Below, piece by piece: positions 12,210-24,700 of a stretch of DNA of 64,000 bases. Every line of letters begins with the position of its first letter. Positions within the stretch are counted from its first letter, which is position 1. Source of the DNA: Hedera helix (lineage: Eukaryota; Streptophyta; Magnoliopsida; Apiales; Araliaceae); the NCBI GenBank assembly GCA_947179155.2, contig OX359264.1:45624202-45688201 (forward strand). Reading direction: 5' to 3'. The position numbers and the translations under genes were made by a program. The notes beneath the pieces were generated by a model. The model had not been told where the DNA came from, did no database searches, and was given only the letters and a program-made list of their open reading frames with translations.

Positions 12210-13680
12210 CATTCATTCTTGTTCTTGCTTTATTTCACAATGGTATCTATTTTTTGGCCTCTTACTCTCTGCAATGTTGCTTTGAGGCGGACAAGATGAG
12301 GCGATGTCAAGAAGTTCTCTTCAAGATAAGGTTTGTTGACATCCACAAAGAGGTGAGAAGATGGCATATGTAACACTGTTATATAACAATTTGTGCGCAT
12401 GGATCTCAAATCAATGTGTCTCATCAGAGTGCTACTTTTAGTGTTGGTCCCAAAATGTGATAATACTTCATGGTCAAAAGGTTATGTTTTGTTTTGTTTT
12501 CTTCTTTCATCTCTCTTTCTTGGATGTCGGGAAGCTTGCCGGGGAATTTCATGGATATTTGTACAAGATTCTTCCACAGCCTAAACACCTCCTTTGTGTT
12601 TTCGTAGTGATTGTAAGTAGTTAGGAGCATTCTTTGAATGGAAAAGTGAAAATGTTTTGGTGACTCTGTGCATCTCAGTTTCAGTGGAGCTCAATGATCA
12701 CAAGAAAGCAAATTAGCTGTTAGATACTCCCCCAATTAAACGCAAAATGAGCTCCATTTAATTTTTTTCAATAGTCGATTTGCAATTTGAATTTAATTAA
12801 TGCAATATTTAATTTTATAAACTATTTAATAAGTATTATTAATAAAATTATTATATTATAAATCAATTAAAATAAAAGTCAAATGATATTCTTTTCGTGA
12901 AAAGAAACAGATGAAGCATGATAAAAATGACTAGTAAGTGTTTTAATCAATATTTTTAAATTTGGTCAAACCGGTCGGCACAAAAATTAATTTTTTATCG
13001 ATCTCGTCAAAATTCAGTTGATCAACTGATTTAACCAACTAGTTAACTCGATTTTAAAGTATTTTTTACTAATTTTTTTTTGTATAAAAATATTTTTATT
13101 TTTAAAATTTGATATTTTTACTAATATTATAACATAATTTTATTATATTTTAATTTACAAAAAAATTAAATATTTTAAAATTTTATTAATTATTAATAAC
13201 ATATTTTTTATATATTTATAACATCACGAATTTAATAATAATTCGACCACTGATCTCTATCCAATACTCTTTTCGATTTAATGACCAGTTTAATAACATT
13301 GGTTTTGACATCAAAAGCTAAGGCTCGGGCTCAACAGAGTCCGGATCAATTATTACGTACCAACCCTGTATTGAAAATTCATACTTATAATTGAAAAAAG
13401 GAAAATGCATCAGGGATTATCACTTGACATTTATAGAGTAATACATTGGAAAAAAAACTAGAATGCTCGCTTGTCTTCTTTCTTCCTTTTCATATGAAAA
13501 CTCTTCCTTTTGAAACTCAAAGAAGAGGTATCCCAGAGGTCAAACTGAATCTCCAATACAAGTTACATTGTTTGGCGGCCAACATCTTGTTACAAATCAT
13601 CCACCTAACGTGGTTGCACTATTTTTCGGTGAAAGTGCATGAGGAAAAAAAAAAAAAAAAAAGAGGCTTTATGCGTGTTA
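12210..13680. other. Intergenic region between two convergent genes
   Basis: Holds the 3' ends of the transporter and EMC7 transcripts and a decayed hAT-like element (12948-13301). No credible open frame is seen; a 91-codon frame at 13446-13721 overlaps the EMC7 terminus and resembles nothing. Confidence 0.6.
12948..13301. mobile_element. Decayed hAT-like non-autonomous element, copy 1
   Basis: A 354-bp element beginning CAATATTTTTAAATTTGG and ending TAATAACATTG, the same family and orientation as the better preserved copy at 24916-25323. Flanks GTTTTAAT and GTTTTGAC match at 6 of 8 positions, in keeping with an old 8-bp target-site duplication. Most CCGG-type motifs have decayed by C-to-T change. 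Confidence 0.6.
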
Positions 13681-16600
13681 CTAATTGTTCCTTGCAGCTC
13701 CAGGCAACAAGTTGGCAATAGAGGGAACCGCTTGGTTCCTCATATCTTCTTGAGCTCGTCTTATTTCTTCTGGATCTGTGAGTAGTGCAAAACAAATTAC
13801 GATAACCGGGATACTAAGCAAAATGGAAAGCAACAAACTACAATCACAAATTAACCACCCACAAGCCCAGACTACTACTTGATTATTTGAAAGATAATTA
13901 CACGCAACTATCAAAATGTCCAACAAAAAATGCAAAACAATGGTACCTTAGATTTTCTATTAGCTTTTCAGCAAAAAAAAAAAAAAAAAATTAAACAAAG
14001 TTAATGTTGTTGGAATGGATGGGCAAAGAGGCAAAGAGTTTAACTGGAATCAAAGAAAATTAAAGCTTATTCCTTCAACGGAGTACTAGTGGCTATAAGC
14101 CGTGAAGATTTACCACTTCATAATTATGAATCAGATCTCCCTAGTAAACTTAAACCGAAATAGAGTTATACTGCAGCTAAACTCCTGTGATTACTGTCTA
14201 TAACCATGGTTCAATATACACCTTGGCTAACAAGTCACAAGAAAATTATGTAGCAAACTAATGGTTTCTTTTTGGCCTGTGTTAGAATGGATCACCACAG
14301 ACTTAAATTAGGCTGAAAGGAATTGAGGTTATCCCTTCATTGTTGAACCATGTGTAGAGAAAATCCCCACATCAATTATAGCGTTGATTGTTGCTCCCTC
14401 TTAAACTTGTAACCAAAAGAGCTCTCTACTGATGGCTCAAAGCATTATATCCAGTGATACCGTCTATAACTATGGATCCACTATGCACCTTGTCTCAGTA
14501 AAAAAATTCTGTCACACACTAATGCCGTAATACATCCTTTTGGCCTATTTGGGGATGGATTGCCGAATAGTTTAACTGGGTAAGAGAGACAAATTAAGTT
14601 TGTCACTAATAAGAGTAGTTTTGCCATCCAAAGGGTGGGTTCATACCAGGGGCCACGCTTACCTATTTACAAAAAAGAGTAGTTTTGTTATGTCTAAGGA
14701 AAATTCCCTATTTAAGAAATGAGAATCAGATGTAGCTTTGAGTGTTTCTCCCCAGTAAACTTCACCAACTTCTTGTGGGTAATCTTCAGGGATCATGATC
14801 GGAACATCTCTGCTAAATTTGCGACTTATGTATGACATTTGCTCTTTTGAAGATTTACGCTTGGATTAGGTATTATGAAGCAGTACATGTATAGGAAAAA
14901 TGCAGTCCATGATAATCTACTCTTTTTGCTTCCAAATTAATGAATCTATGCAAATAGATAATTCACCCATTATGTGCAATATGAAATACTCTGCATGCAT
15001 TATTTGTCTAGTTGTAGAACCAGCTCTCATGCATCAGTTATAAAGAATCATCAGAGAGCAACAAATATTATCTATTGTGATTCATTAAGGACTTGTACTT
15101 GATGTTTTGATTTCCCATGCACCTGTTGTTCACTTTTGATCTCACTTTCCTCTAATAAAATTCTTCTATTTCGAAAACCATAAATATTATCTAAGAGTAA
15201 CAAAGCTCTAGCAAAGCTCTAGTCAGAAATAGACTCCAAAATTAAGCAAGCAGGCCTCACTCCCCAGTACTTTCACAGCTAGTCAAATTGAGGCTGAAAG
15301 AGAAAGTGATGAACCAAAACTAGAGTACTTACCCATGTTCTCCACTAGTTTGGGCATTAAGAACATCACAATTAGCATAAATCCAACCATGAGACCCATT
15401 GGACTTTTCACAAGAGACACTATGTTGAAGGGTTCCCTTATCTGCAAGAATATAAGATGCCGAAACATTAAATATTTAGTGTTACCCAAATAATAGAAAA
15501 GCAATAATAATAATTAGCAATAAGATAAAACCTACCTCATAATACTGTTCCTCTCTCAAAGGTTCCAACACCAGCTCACTAAGACCCCTCCTATTCTCTG
15601 TTAGTGCTGCTTGAACCTTACCAGGGTTTCTGGCACTGACATCAACACGGACCTGCACATAAGAAAGTGGTGCAGAAATTTGAAAATGTTGATTTATAGT
15701 CAACTAAAAATTGAATCAACAGAAAATGTGCAAGTATAAATAGTCTCACTGGAGAAAAGAAATAACCAATCGCAGCCACGTCGATTAGATGAGTTCCCGC
15801 TGGCACATTATGGCTTTTAGCAAGAATTAAGGAACTTCAGCTAAAATATAGAATGACTACAGGCATAGAATCCAGAAAATTACATACATACATCTATTGA
15901 CATGTATAGATAACATATTCTAAAAGATCTAGTTTCTGTTATAAGCTTTAGCAAGATTATGCACTTCCAAGATAACCAATTAGTGTGAATGGGAGACCAA
16001 ATGGTAGCTAGATGCATATCATAAAAGTCCTCAATTGTATTGAACAATGAAATATAGCTTAGCAAAGCAAGAATAAGTACCTAATTACAAGATCAAGAAG
16101 ACAAAAACTGCTACAGAAACTTGACTTTGACAATTAAGCATCAATAATAGCTATCGGCTCTCCAATCATTTGTACGAATTAGGCCAAAATCAAGATCGAT
16201 GTAGTAAATCCTGAATCAACTTGTGGTTTCCATACTATGATTCACAATAAATGACTATAAGAAAAATTTTAAAAATTTGTAAATATGTATACAGTGGGAA
16301 ATAGAATATAAATCCCAGTTATGAGACAACAGAATGCAAGGAATGATAAATAAATTAGTTACTATCACCAAAATCCCATCATCAATCAACTTTCAGGTTA
16401 TATATCTGACATCTCCTATACACATACACAGAGTTGGTTGTATCTTCATACTAATACTAATGTACCTAAACTCTCTAGGTTTCTTTACGTTTTCAACAAA
16501 GAAACCTTTCATTGTCGCAAGTATATCTGTCAAATACATACGAACCATGACCTAAAATGTCAATCAGCCACAACAATTTTTGCATGCATGTACTACCAGT

Positions 16601-17472
16601 CACAAAAACTTAATAGCTAGATGAATTTAAGATCCACTTTCTAACAATAATATCCATCTGCAGAATTTAACCAACATGTGCTAGAGTTGGGTTATATATA
16701 TGATTATATGTATGTACAGATCTAAGTGTTAAAGTCATGTATCTTTCTAGAAGGACACGTGTAAACCTATGTTTTTAATGTTCTATTTTACATGGTTACT
16801 GAAACATTCCAGACTCTAGAACAACAATGTAAAAACAAACGGAATGTTGTTGAGTGCACGACTGCACGTTCAACTAGGCATTCCAAAAGCATGCTCCACA
16901 TCAATTTCTCCATGATTTAGCATAGCCATATGACCAAAAAAAACAACCACCAAAGGAATGCTGAGGCCATATGATTACAACTTGCAAAATTAGAGGCACA
17001 ATTACGCAAAGTAAGCAAGATAATTAGACATTTGTGGATCAAATAAGCGCAGAGAGAAGTTCAATACAAGGAAATAATATAAAGGTAGGATACAAAGAAA
17101 AATATCCGTCAGGCTTGAGAAAAGTAACTTGTTGGCCACCGTTTAATATGACTTTGGCATTTGATACTTTCACTGGTAGACCAAATCCTTTTGCAGCAAC
17201 TCCTATTAAGAGATAATCCAACATCCACAAGAGACAAAACTTAATTGCAAATTTTAATTAAAGAGAATGCTACAGTATGAGATCATAATATATGATGAAG
17301 GTGTAAATTCAAAAGAACAATTATTATCAACCGCCCAGAGAAAGCTAGAGCACAGTCTCTGTAGATTGAGGCAGGCAGCTAAACTTTGCATCAGGGTAAT
17401 AGGAAAATAACCCCCCCCCCCCCCCCCTCCACTTCCCTTCCTACATTCCAAACATCTTTCCATCCCCTCCCC

Positions 17473-17509
<37 letters not shown>

Positions 17510-19057
17510 AAGACAAAAAAAGAGGGAAAGAGAAAGGGGGAAAAATCATTGTGCACACCCAATATCTGTCGAGTAATAAGACCATGGGTGAATTATACAC
17601 GACCATTATATTGCGCTCAAAGTATTTCCTAGTAAAGTAGATAAGTGGTTCTTTTGGTATCTTTGGACTTCAATCATATAACATTCAAGCTAAAGGGAAT
17701 AAAAGGCAAAAAATTATTTTACCACAAGATGTCCCTTTACAGGCCTGCAAAGATTCAGTCTAACAATCTTTTGCCTTATGATAAGATGGCTCGCAAGATT
17801 ATCATGTGAATCTAGTACATGGAACACTCATTTTCCCTCTACTTCTTCCACTTTGACTTTTCAACCACACTCAGCTCGCTATCAATCTCAATTGAGCTTT
17901 CCGCATTGGACCATGCTTTAAACTGATTCCAATGAGTTCAAGCTTGGCACATTTAGCCCAAGACGCAAGTTGAGCTCTAATCAAGTCCATTTTTTATATT
18001 TATTTTTTGAAAATTTACTGAGCATATAAGATAAAGCTTCCTTGCTTGTTTGGTACACACAGCCTTCCTTCTTGCCTGATTGTTAGACTGTTCCTGCCCC
18101 ACGTATGGGTCACACACTTCCCCATTCACATTACTCCACTACCGTTTCAGCGTTTCTGATGAGTTCTTTTAGTAAATTCTATCAACACAAACGGGTGAGT
18201 ACTGAGTAACATATAACTTAGACTTTTTCAGTATAATATATTAAATTTTCACATGCTTTTTTTTCTTTAGGTGATGCAGGACAGAAAAGGAAAAGACGAC
18301 TGAAAGCGTGGTTAGAATATTATAACAGGTTTTGGATTAAATTAGAATTGTATTTTAGTTAGGAGTCATTTTAATTAATTGATGGAATTGTTCTCTGCGT
18401 GAGACGTTCCCCATTATTAGGGTAAGGAAAATATTGCATTCAAATTATAAGATTAGATATTGCATATAATTTTTAGATAAGTCATTTGTTTCTAATCAAG
18501 CCTATACAAGCTTAATTCAGTTTACAAGCCTAAAATTATGTTCAAAGCCTAGATCATTTAACTCATTATTCGATTACAATCAAACACTTAGCAAGTCGAC
18601 TCCAGGGAATCAAAAGTTGTACTACTTAGAATTGTTCAAAAAATCCAGAAGAAGAAAAACCACAAAAAAAAGGACATCATAACTTAAAGTAAAGAAAGAA
18701 ATATTTAACAGGATACCTGGAATCTTCACCTGGCCATTTATTGTGTAACCATCCCCATTCCTGCATAAAATAAGACAAATAAAGTAATAAATCACAAGCT
18801 AATATTACTCAATAATCAGCAAACTTGGAAAAATTAGATCATAATTTCTCTTTTTTAGGGGGGAAAAAACAAGAAGCGTGGAATTTTAATTTCTATCACC
18901 ATAACAGATAGATTTAACATAAATAACTTCAAAACAAAAGGAATTAGAGAATAGCGTACACAGAGGTGATTGCGAGTGCGAAAGAGAGGAGAGAAAAGAA
19001 GCAAAACTGAGGGAGGTATGAGAGAAAGATCGGTTTGGATCTCCGTGACACTGCCAT
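13681..19057 (-). CDS. EMC7: EMC7 homologue: subunit 7 of the ER membrane protein complex, 7 exons, 211 aa
   Basis: Exons in order of transcription: 19057-18960, 18760-18717, 17202-17094, 15813-15750, 15652-15536, 15441-15333 and 13775-13681; all introns are GT-AG and phases join. Residues 1-33 form a signal peptide (MAVSRRSKPIFL...LAITSV). Residues about 34-135 form the lumenal beta-sandwich of the EMC7 family (DUF2012), with GYTINGQVKIPG, VILNGGQQVTFLKPDGYF and AGTHLIDVAAIGYFFSP. The conserved EEQYYEIREPFN leads into a transmembrane helix (about 160-174, GLMVGFMLIVMFLMP) and a short cytosolic tail (DPEEIRRAQ...). The length is close to plant EMC7 proteins (about 200 aa). In other eukaryotes the complex inserts tail-anchored and multi-pass proteins into the ER membrane. 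The gene is complete and presumably active. Confidence 0.95.
14195..14560. repeat. Diverged direct repeats in EMC7 intron 6
   Basis: Segments 14195-14290 and 14459-14560 share GTCTATAAC.ATGG, a CACCTTG block, a CAAACTAATG/CACACTAATG block and TTTTTGGCCT near their ends. The remaining sequence of this 1.56-kb intron shows nothing recognisable. Confidence 0.45.
17411..17510. repeat. Compound microsatellite: poly-C, (CT)n, (CA)n
   Basis: A run of 17 C at 17411-17427 is followed by (CT)n at about 17471-17494 and (CA)n to about 17509, all in intron 2 of the EMC7 gene. Open frames crossing this block are low-complexity artefacts. Confidence 0.95.
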
Positions 19058-21554
19058 GGATGAGAGAGAATACGAATTTCGTATAAAGTGTTGCAACTGT
19101 TTGGGTTCCAGCAGTACTTCTGCTTCAAGTGAAATTAGGGCACGTTTGTTTCTGGCAGTTTATTTTGAAACAGTTGATAGCTTAATTTAGTAAGCGGCTG
19201 TTTCTTTACGGCTTAATACATATCAATGATTAAATTGTTCAACTATTTAATGTGTTTATTTTGAATTAAAAAAAATTAAATAATTGAATTGATCAATTTT
19301 TAAGTTTAATAGTTAAATTTAATTTTTTTAGTTAAATGGCTAAGTCAAATAATTAAATGAAGTATTTTATATTTAATAATTTTATTTTTTTATAATATTA
19401 ACTATTGTATTAAGTAATATTAAATAAATTTACAATAATTTTGAATTTTTTTAGAGGGATAAGATTATAAAAATCTTTTATTCAAATGTTTCAGACATGT
19501 CAATTATCAAATAATTTTTTCATTCAGTATTCAAAAGTTTATTTCATTTAGCTCATTCAAATTATTTAAACATTAAGAACTACATCATTCAAATTTATTA
19601 AACACCCCAACTTAGGTTAATCAACTTATTTGATAAGTTGGAGTAAATTGTCAGACTTAATTAAATTTATATATTAATTGTACGAGTAGTCATGACAAAA
19701 AGGTCAAGTTATAGACTGACTGGGTTAAATGACTCTCTTTTTTTAACCGAGAATCCCGGAAGGGTCGGGCTGGGCCGTGGATTTTTTTTTTTAATTTTTA
19801 TTTTAAATTATGCTATATAGACTGACAAATTAACTTAGTTAAAATATGATAATGAATTATAATTACTTCTCCATCGAAATCGTAGCATTTGAGTTTAAAA
19901 GCATGCATATATGTTAGTTGAATATTTGCCCCCTCTGATTAGCTTTCTGATACAATTTACTTTTTCGTCTCTTTGTGACTTTGTCAATGAAAAGATAAAG
20001 GTTAGGCTTTTGGAGGATATGTGATTGTAGCATGCTGTTGTACATAATGGCCGAAACAAGTGTCATCTTTATGTTTTGTATTGATAACCAATAGATTGTT
20101 TTCCGATTGAAAAATAATATATTTGGCAACTTTATATATTAAACTTTTTTATTGTCAATTATATGAAGAATTATAATGGTCTAAATGTAAATATTTTGTG
20201 ACTTTATGTATTAAATTTATCAATATATAAGATTGGATAGAATTATAAGAAGGTCCTATTTTTTATATATTTTTTCAAAAAATTTATTATTAATATTTAT
20301 TTATGTAACTAACAATTAAAAAATTAACATAAATATTCAGAATATATATCATTTTTTGTATATTAATATTACAAACTTCACAATAAGAAATTGTCTCAAT
20401 TGGTATTTTACTTAAGTCAACAATTCTCCATGATATACTTCAATAACTTTCAATACCATCCTTCGGGTGGAAAAATTTAACTCCAACAAATGTACTAGAA
20501 CGCTTTGGGTAAAAACTATCGGTAAAAAAACACATCATGCAACCACAAATGATGTGATTTAAACTTAAATAATATAATGAATCGGATGAATTCCTTGGAC
20601 AGATACATAGGTATGGATCAGCAAAGTTTTTTTATTTATTCGTTCATTTACTTTTTTGGCCAAAAAAACGTGGGCCGAGAGCCGAGACAAGTCACAATGG
20701 GTCGGGCTAAAATTAAGTCGGATCCAAATGACCCAACTCTTTTTTGGCTAAAAAATAAAGATCCAAAGTCTACTTTTTTACGGATGGCCCGATAGGGATA
20801 GCCGGGTGTTACTTTGTCAGGTCTATATACGAGTTTATTGCAATAAATGTGTTAAATTATAATTACAAAATATAAATTGAATATTATTATAAAAAAAATC
20901 TATTTATACACATTTCTTTAAAAAAAATTATCGTTAATACTTATCACGTAATTGATAATTAAAAAAACGCCTAAACATATCAATATGTATCATTTTCCTA
21001 ATTGTATATAAACTTATTAAAGTGTTAGAATCATAACTCGTGTTAATTCTTGTTTAACTGTAGACGCAAATAAACTCTATTAATTCTTGCTAGAATCAAC
21101 TTTAGTAAAATTATCTTACAACGAAAATAAGCTGCTATTTTTGGCCAAGAAGTTAAAAATATTTACCTAAACTACTGAATAAGGAATACAATGAAAGTAA
21201 ATCATGCAATTGTCCTCAAAAAGTAAAGAACCATGCATATAATAAGATCACACTTGGGAGAAACACCGGCTATGAATAAGCATTTATAAGGACAGATAAT
21301 TTTAAGTTGCATTGGATAGCCTCGGCCAGAGATACAATCAGTCCCGTTCTATTTGATGTTTGTACTCAGTTTTACAATTCTTTAAAACTATAAAATATAA
21401 CAGTGTATGAAACAATAACAAAGAGGAATATGTATGCCAACTACCAGAAGGAAACCTTTTTACCTCATAGGACTGTATATATAAAGTATATAGGGAAAAT
21501 GAAAGAAGAAGCCTGGGAAAGAATGGAATGGACTCCGGGATATGGTGATCTCCA
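19058..21554. other. Intergenic region upstream of EMC7
   Basis: Upstream and leader sequence of EMC7 lies just above 19057. The stretch from about 19140 to 19640 (starting GGGCACGTTTGTTTCTGG, ending near AACACCCCAACTTAGG, very AT-rich inside) resembles a non-autonomous DNA transposon but ends could not be fixed. Two GC-richer patches with GGGTCGGGCTGGGCC (about 19758) and GGGTCGGGCTAAA (about 20700) look like related transposon ends. No gene is seen. Confidence 0.45.
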
Positions 21555-21765
21555 AAACAAGAGAATACAGTCTGACTGAACAAATATTGGCTCCGAGCAA
21601 GATCAAGGAAAAGGCGTGGGCAGTTTCCAGTTTTGTTAAATTCCAGCAAGTTTCTGTTTACATCTATTGTGCAGCCAACACGTTTCAGTCAACTAGTGGA
21701 ATTGCCTCGCTTTCCACCTAAGTTCCCACAAAAATCCACAAAACACAGGACAATACAGTCCGACT
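21555..21765 (-). pseudogene. Decayed tandem copy of the last exon of the glycosyltransferase gene
   Basis: Bases about 21555-21765 repeat, with many substitutions and small indels, the terminal exon and stop region of the GT47 gene immediately upstream in transcription order (about 21743-21950). The equivalent stop-codon segments are 188 bases apart (21603 versus 21791). Recognisable remains on the - strand include NRNLLEFNK (true exon: NRNFVEFNK) and RQFHQ/ETFWLHN-like pieces. Frame is lost and no acceptor site joins it, so it is expected to be part of the 3' UTR or flank. Confidence 0.85.
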
Positions 21766-21790
21766 GAATGAAAAATGGATCTGAGTAAGA

Positions 21791-24700
21791 TCAAGGCAAA
21801 GGCATGGGTGGTTTCCACTTGTTAAATTCCACAAAGTTTCTGTTCACAACAGTTCCATTGTGAAGCCAGAAGGTTTCAGCTGACTGGTGGAATTGCCTCA
21901 CTTTCCTCTGAAGCTCCCACAAAATCCCATTAAATGCAGAGCAGTCTGACTCGGGAGAATACACCCATAAGCACCTCACTTTTCTACCCCGGGCTATTAT
22001 CTCTTCTATCTCTTTGTCTGAGAAACAAACAAATAAACTGATTAGTCATAATTATGTCATTATATGGACAACAATATGCAGCAATGTGTGCAAATCGGTT
22101 CGGGAGTCTGACCTGATATTGATTCCAAGTATTCAAAAAGTTGAGGACCTATTCGAGTGGATGGCCATTTGATTGAAATCTGAGTGTAATCAACAACATT
22201 CTGAAAAGGTAGTTCTACTTGATCTGACAAGATCACCGGTACACACTCCTGTATAGCAAAAGGATACATTGGTTGAACTAGTCTGAAGTGTTTATATGTC
22301 CATGTCAGACATAAAGAGTGAGTGAGAGAGAGAGAGAGAGAGAGACCACAAAAAATGACTCATAAAACCGAAGAGTCCATGATGATTCGCCACGAGGAGC
22401 CAGGCAAAACTTGGCGTTGCGAAGATGTTGAAAATATTCAATCTTCCCCAGTTTGTCAGGGCCACTGAACTTCAACTCTGGAGACTCTAACTGTTTCCGG
22501 TTGCATACATTTTGGAAAGCATCAACAAAATTATAAAAAACTTTGCAACTAAACCATAAACCTTATAATTCAAACCATTAAGTACAGAAAGAATTTTTGC
22601 ATGTCAACAAGAGTGTAGGAAAATCGATCATCATTCATAGGTAAAACAATAAGAATGTGGAGCAAATGGCCTTTTTTGAAGTTCAAAAAAGTGTGATGAG
22701 TTTAAAAACATGGAGTGAAGTTCTGATATTTTCATGTAGGACGAGAACATTTCGTTTCTTGATTATGAAAGTGAGTCTTATTTATAATTGTGTCATAGCT
22801 ATCTGTAGATTCATTATCAGTATATGTCATATCTGCAGAAAATTTACTAATAAAAAGTCAAATAAGTTGAATACAAAATTAAAACCAAAACTACATATTA
22901 GCATCCAAAGATTGAAAATTGAGTACTATCAATGAACCATGACCCCATGGAAAAATATATACCTTATCTGAGAACTTCTTTGAAAGATCTATCAACTGAA
23001 GACGACCAAGCTTTCCTTGTGCTCGACCTAAGAAGTTTGCTAAATACCTCCTCTTTGATAAAGGTAATGGCTTAACCAGTCTTGCCCCGTGAGTAGTCAT
23101 CCCATCGTCAACATTTCCAGGGATGATGATGTCCTTCCATGTGTTAAACGCACTTGTGTCTCGCTTATCTGTTCGATCCCCCTGAATTTGCACAAACAAG
23201 ACACTTGGCATTCCCATGTTCAGAATAAATAAATATTACTCCCTCCGTCCTAAGATAAACTTATTACTATTTTAAGTAATCACAAGTTAAATGTCTACTT
23301 ACCTTAAATAATCTATTTTTACAATAATTTATCTATAATATTCTAAATATTAATTATCATATTTCTATTCTCTATGCATATTTATGGAGTTTCACTAGTC
23401 ATGTGCAAAAAACTATGCAATTAAATGAGAATTTAAATATGGACAATTTTGTCATTTTTATTTTTTTTTTAATATGCACAAAAAGTCAACCAAGACTTTT
23501 ACCCTAGAACAAAGGGAGTATCTGATTGTGTCCCACCATCTTAGCAAGATCTTCCAATATAGCATTTACCGATTACAAATAATCATATAGCCCAGGTGTC
23601 TTAAAAAATGAAAATAATAAACTGTTTGCTTGGTACAAACTTCATAAATTGAAAAAAGAAGCAATTAAGGTAAAAGAGTAGAACGATCTACACTTATTAT
23701 CAATTCCTCTTAGTTTTTCTAGAAATTAACTAGAAAGGAAGGCCTTAAATTATGTTATTCTTGCTCTCCTACAATATTATTTATAGCTAACTACTCCCTC
23801 AGTCTCAAATTAAAAGCTTCGTTTGGACTTTTTTAGTCAAATTGACCATTTTTATAATTAATAATTGTGAACCCAAGTACAAATTAGGATTTACATTTAC
23901 CTTAAAGAATTAAATGAACCAAGATAGGAAGACGGAAATAAATGAACGAGACCCAAGAGGGGCTTTCATGAGTCCTGAGGTAGAAGGCTTGTGGGGTAAC
24001 TCATTTTGGGAATTAATTGAGGAATTGGATTGGTGGCTAAAAAAAGGGACGATCTGGGCATTACCTGAGTAACCAAGAGTATTATAGGAATTTCCCTATT
24101 ACAAAGGGTATTTTTGGAATTTTTCCCAGAGTCATATGCCTGGCACATGACCACTTGCCAGGGAACTCAATAAATACCTCCCTCATTTCATAAGAAGGGA
24201 ACTTTTGGAGCTTTAGCCACTTGGAGGATTCTCTCTCTAGACGCAAGAGAGTTTGAAAGATTCTCTGGAGGTGCGAACAAATTAAATCAAGTTTTGGTTT
24301 GGGACACTTGTGACTACACTTAGACCCTCAAGCCTAACTTAGATTCACTCGAGACTCCCAAACACTTGACATGGCTCTTGGACACTAGCGACTACGCTAG
24401 GACCCCGAGGGTTCTGCCCCGTGTTACTTAGAAATTTGTTCGTCAGTTCTTCTCCCTTCTTCAATCCGTTGATTGATTCCATAATTTTTCACCTCCACCA
24501 TTACTACGAACCATTACCTTAGCAAAGTACGAGATTTCCTTGCCTACAATAATTAAGCATATATAAATATATTTAGAAAATTATAAAAATTGGAGTTAGT
24601 AGCAAATTGTATCTCATCTCTTAACTTATTCCACAATGGTACAAAAATTTGTTTTAAAAATATTCAATTTGAGCAAAAAAATCAAAATGAGGCTTTTAAT

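Noticed and set aside
17254..17640. Open frames of 102 and 84 codons on both strands
   Set aside because: They are translations of poly-C, CT and CA microsatellites within an EMC7 intron.
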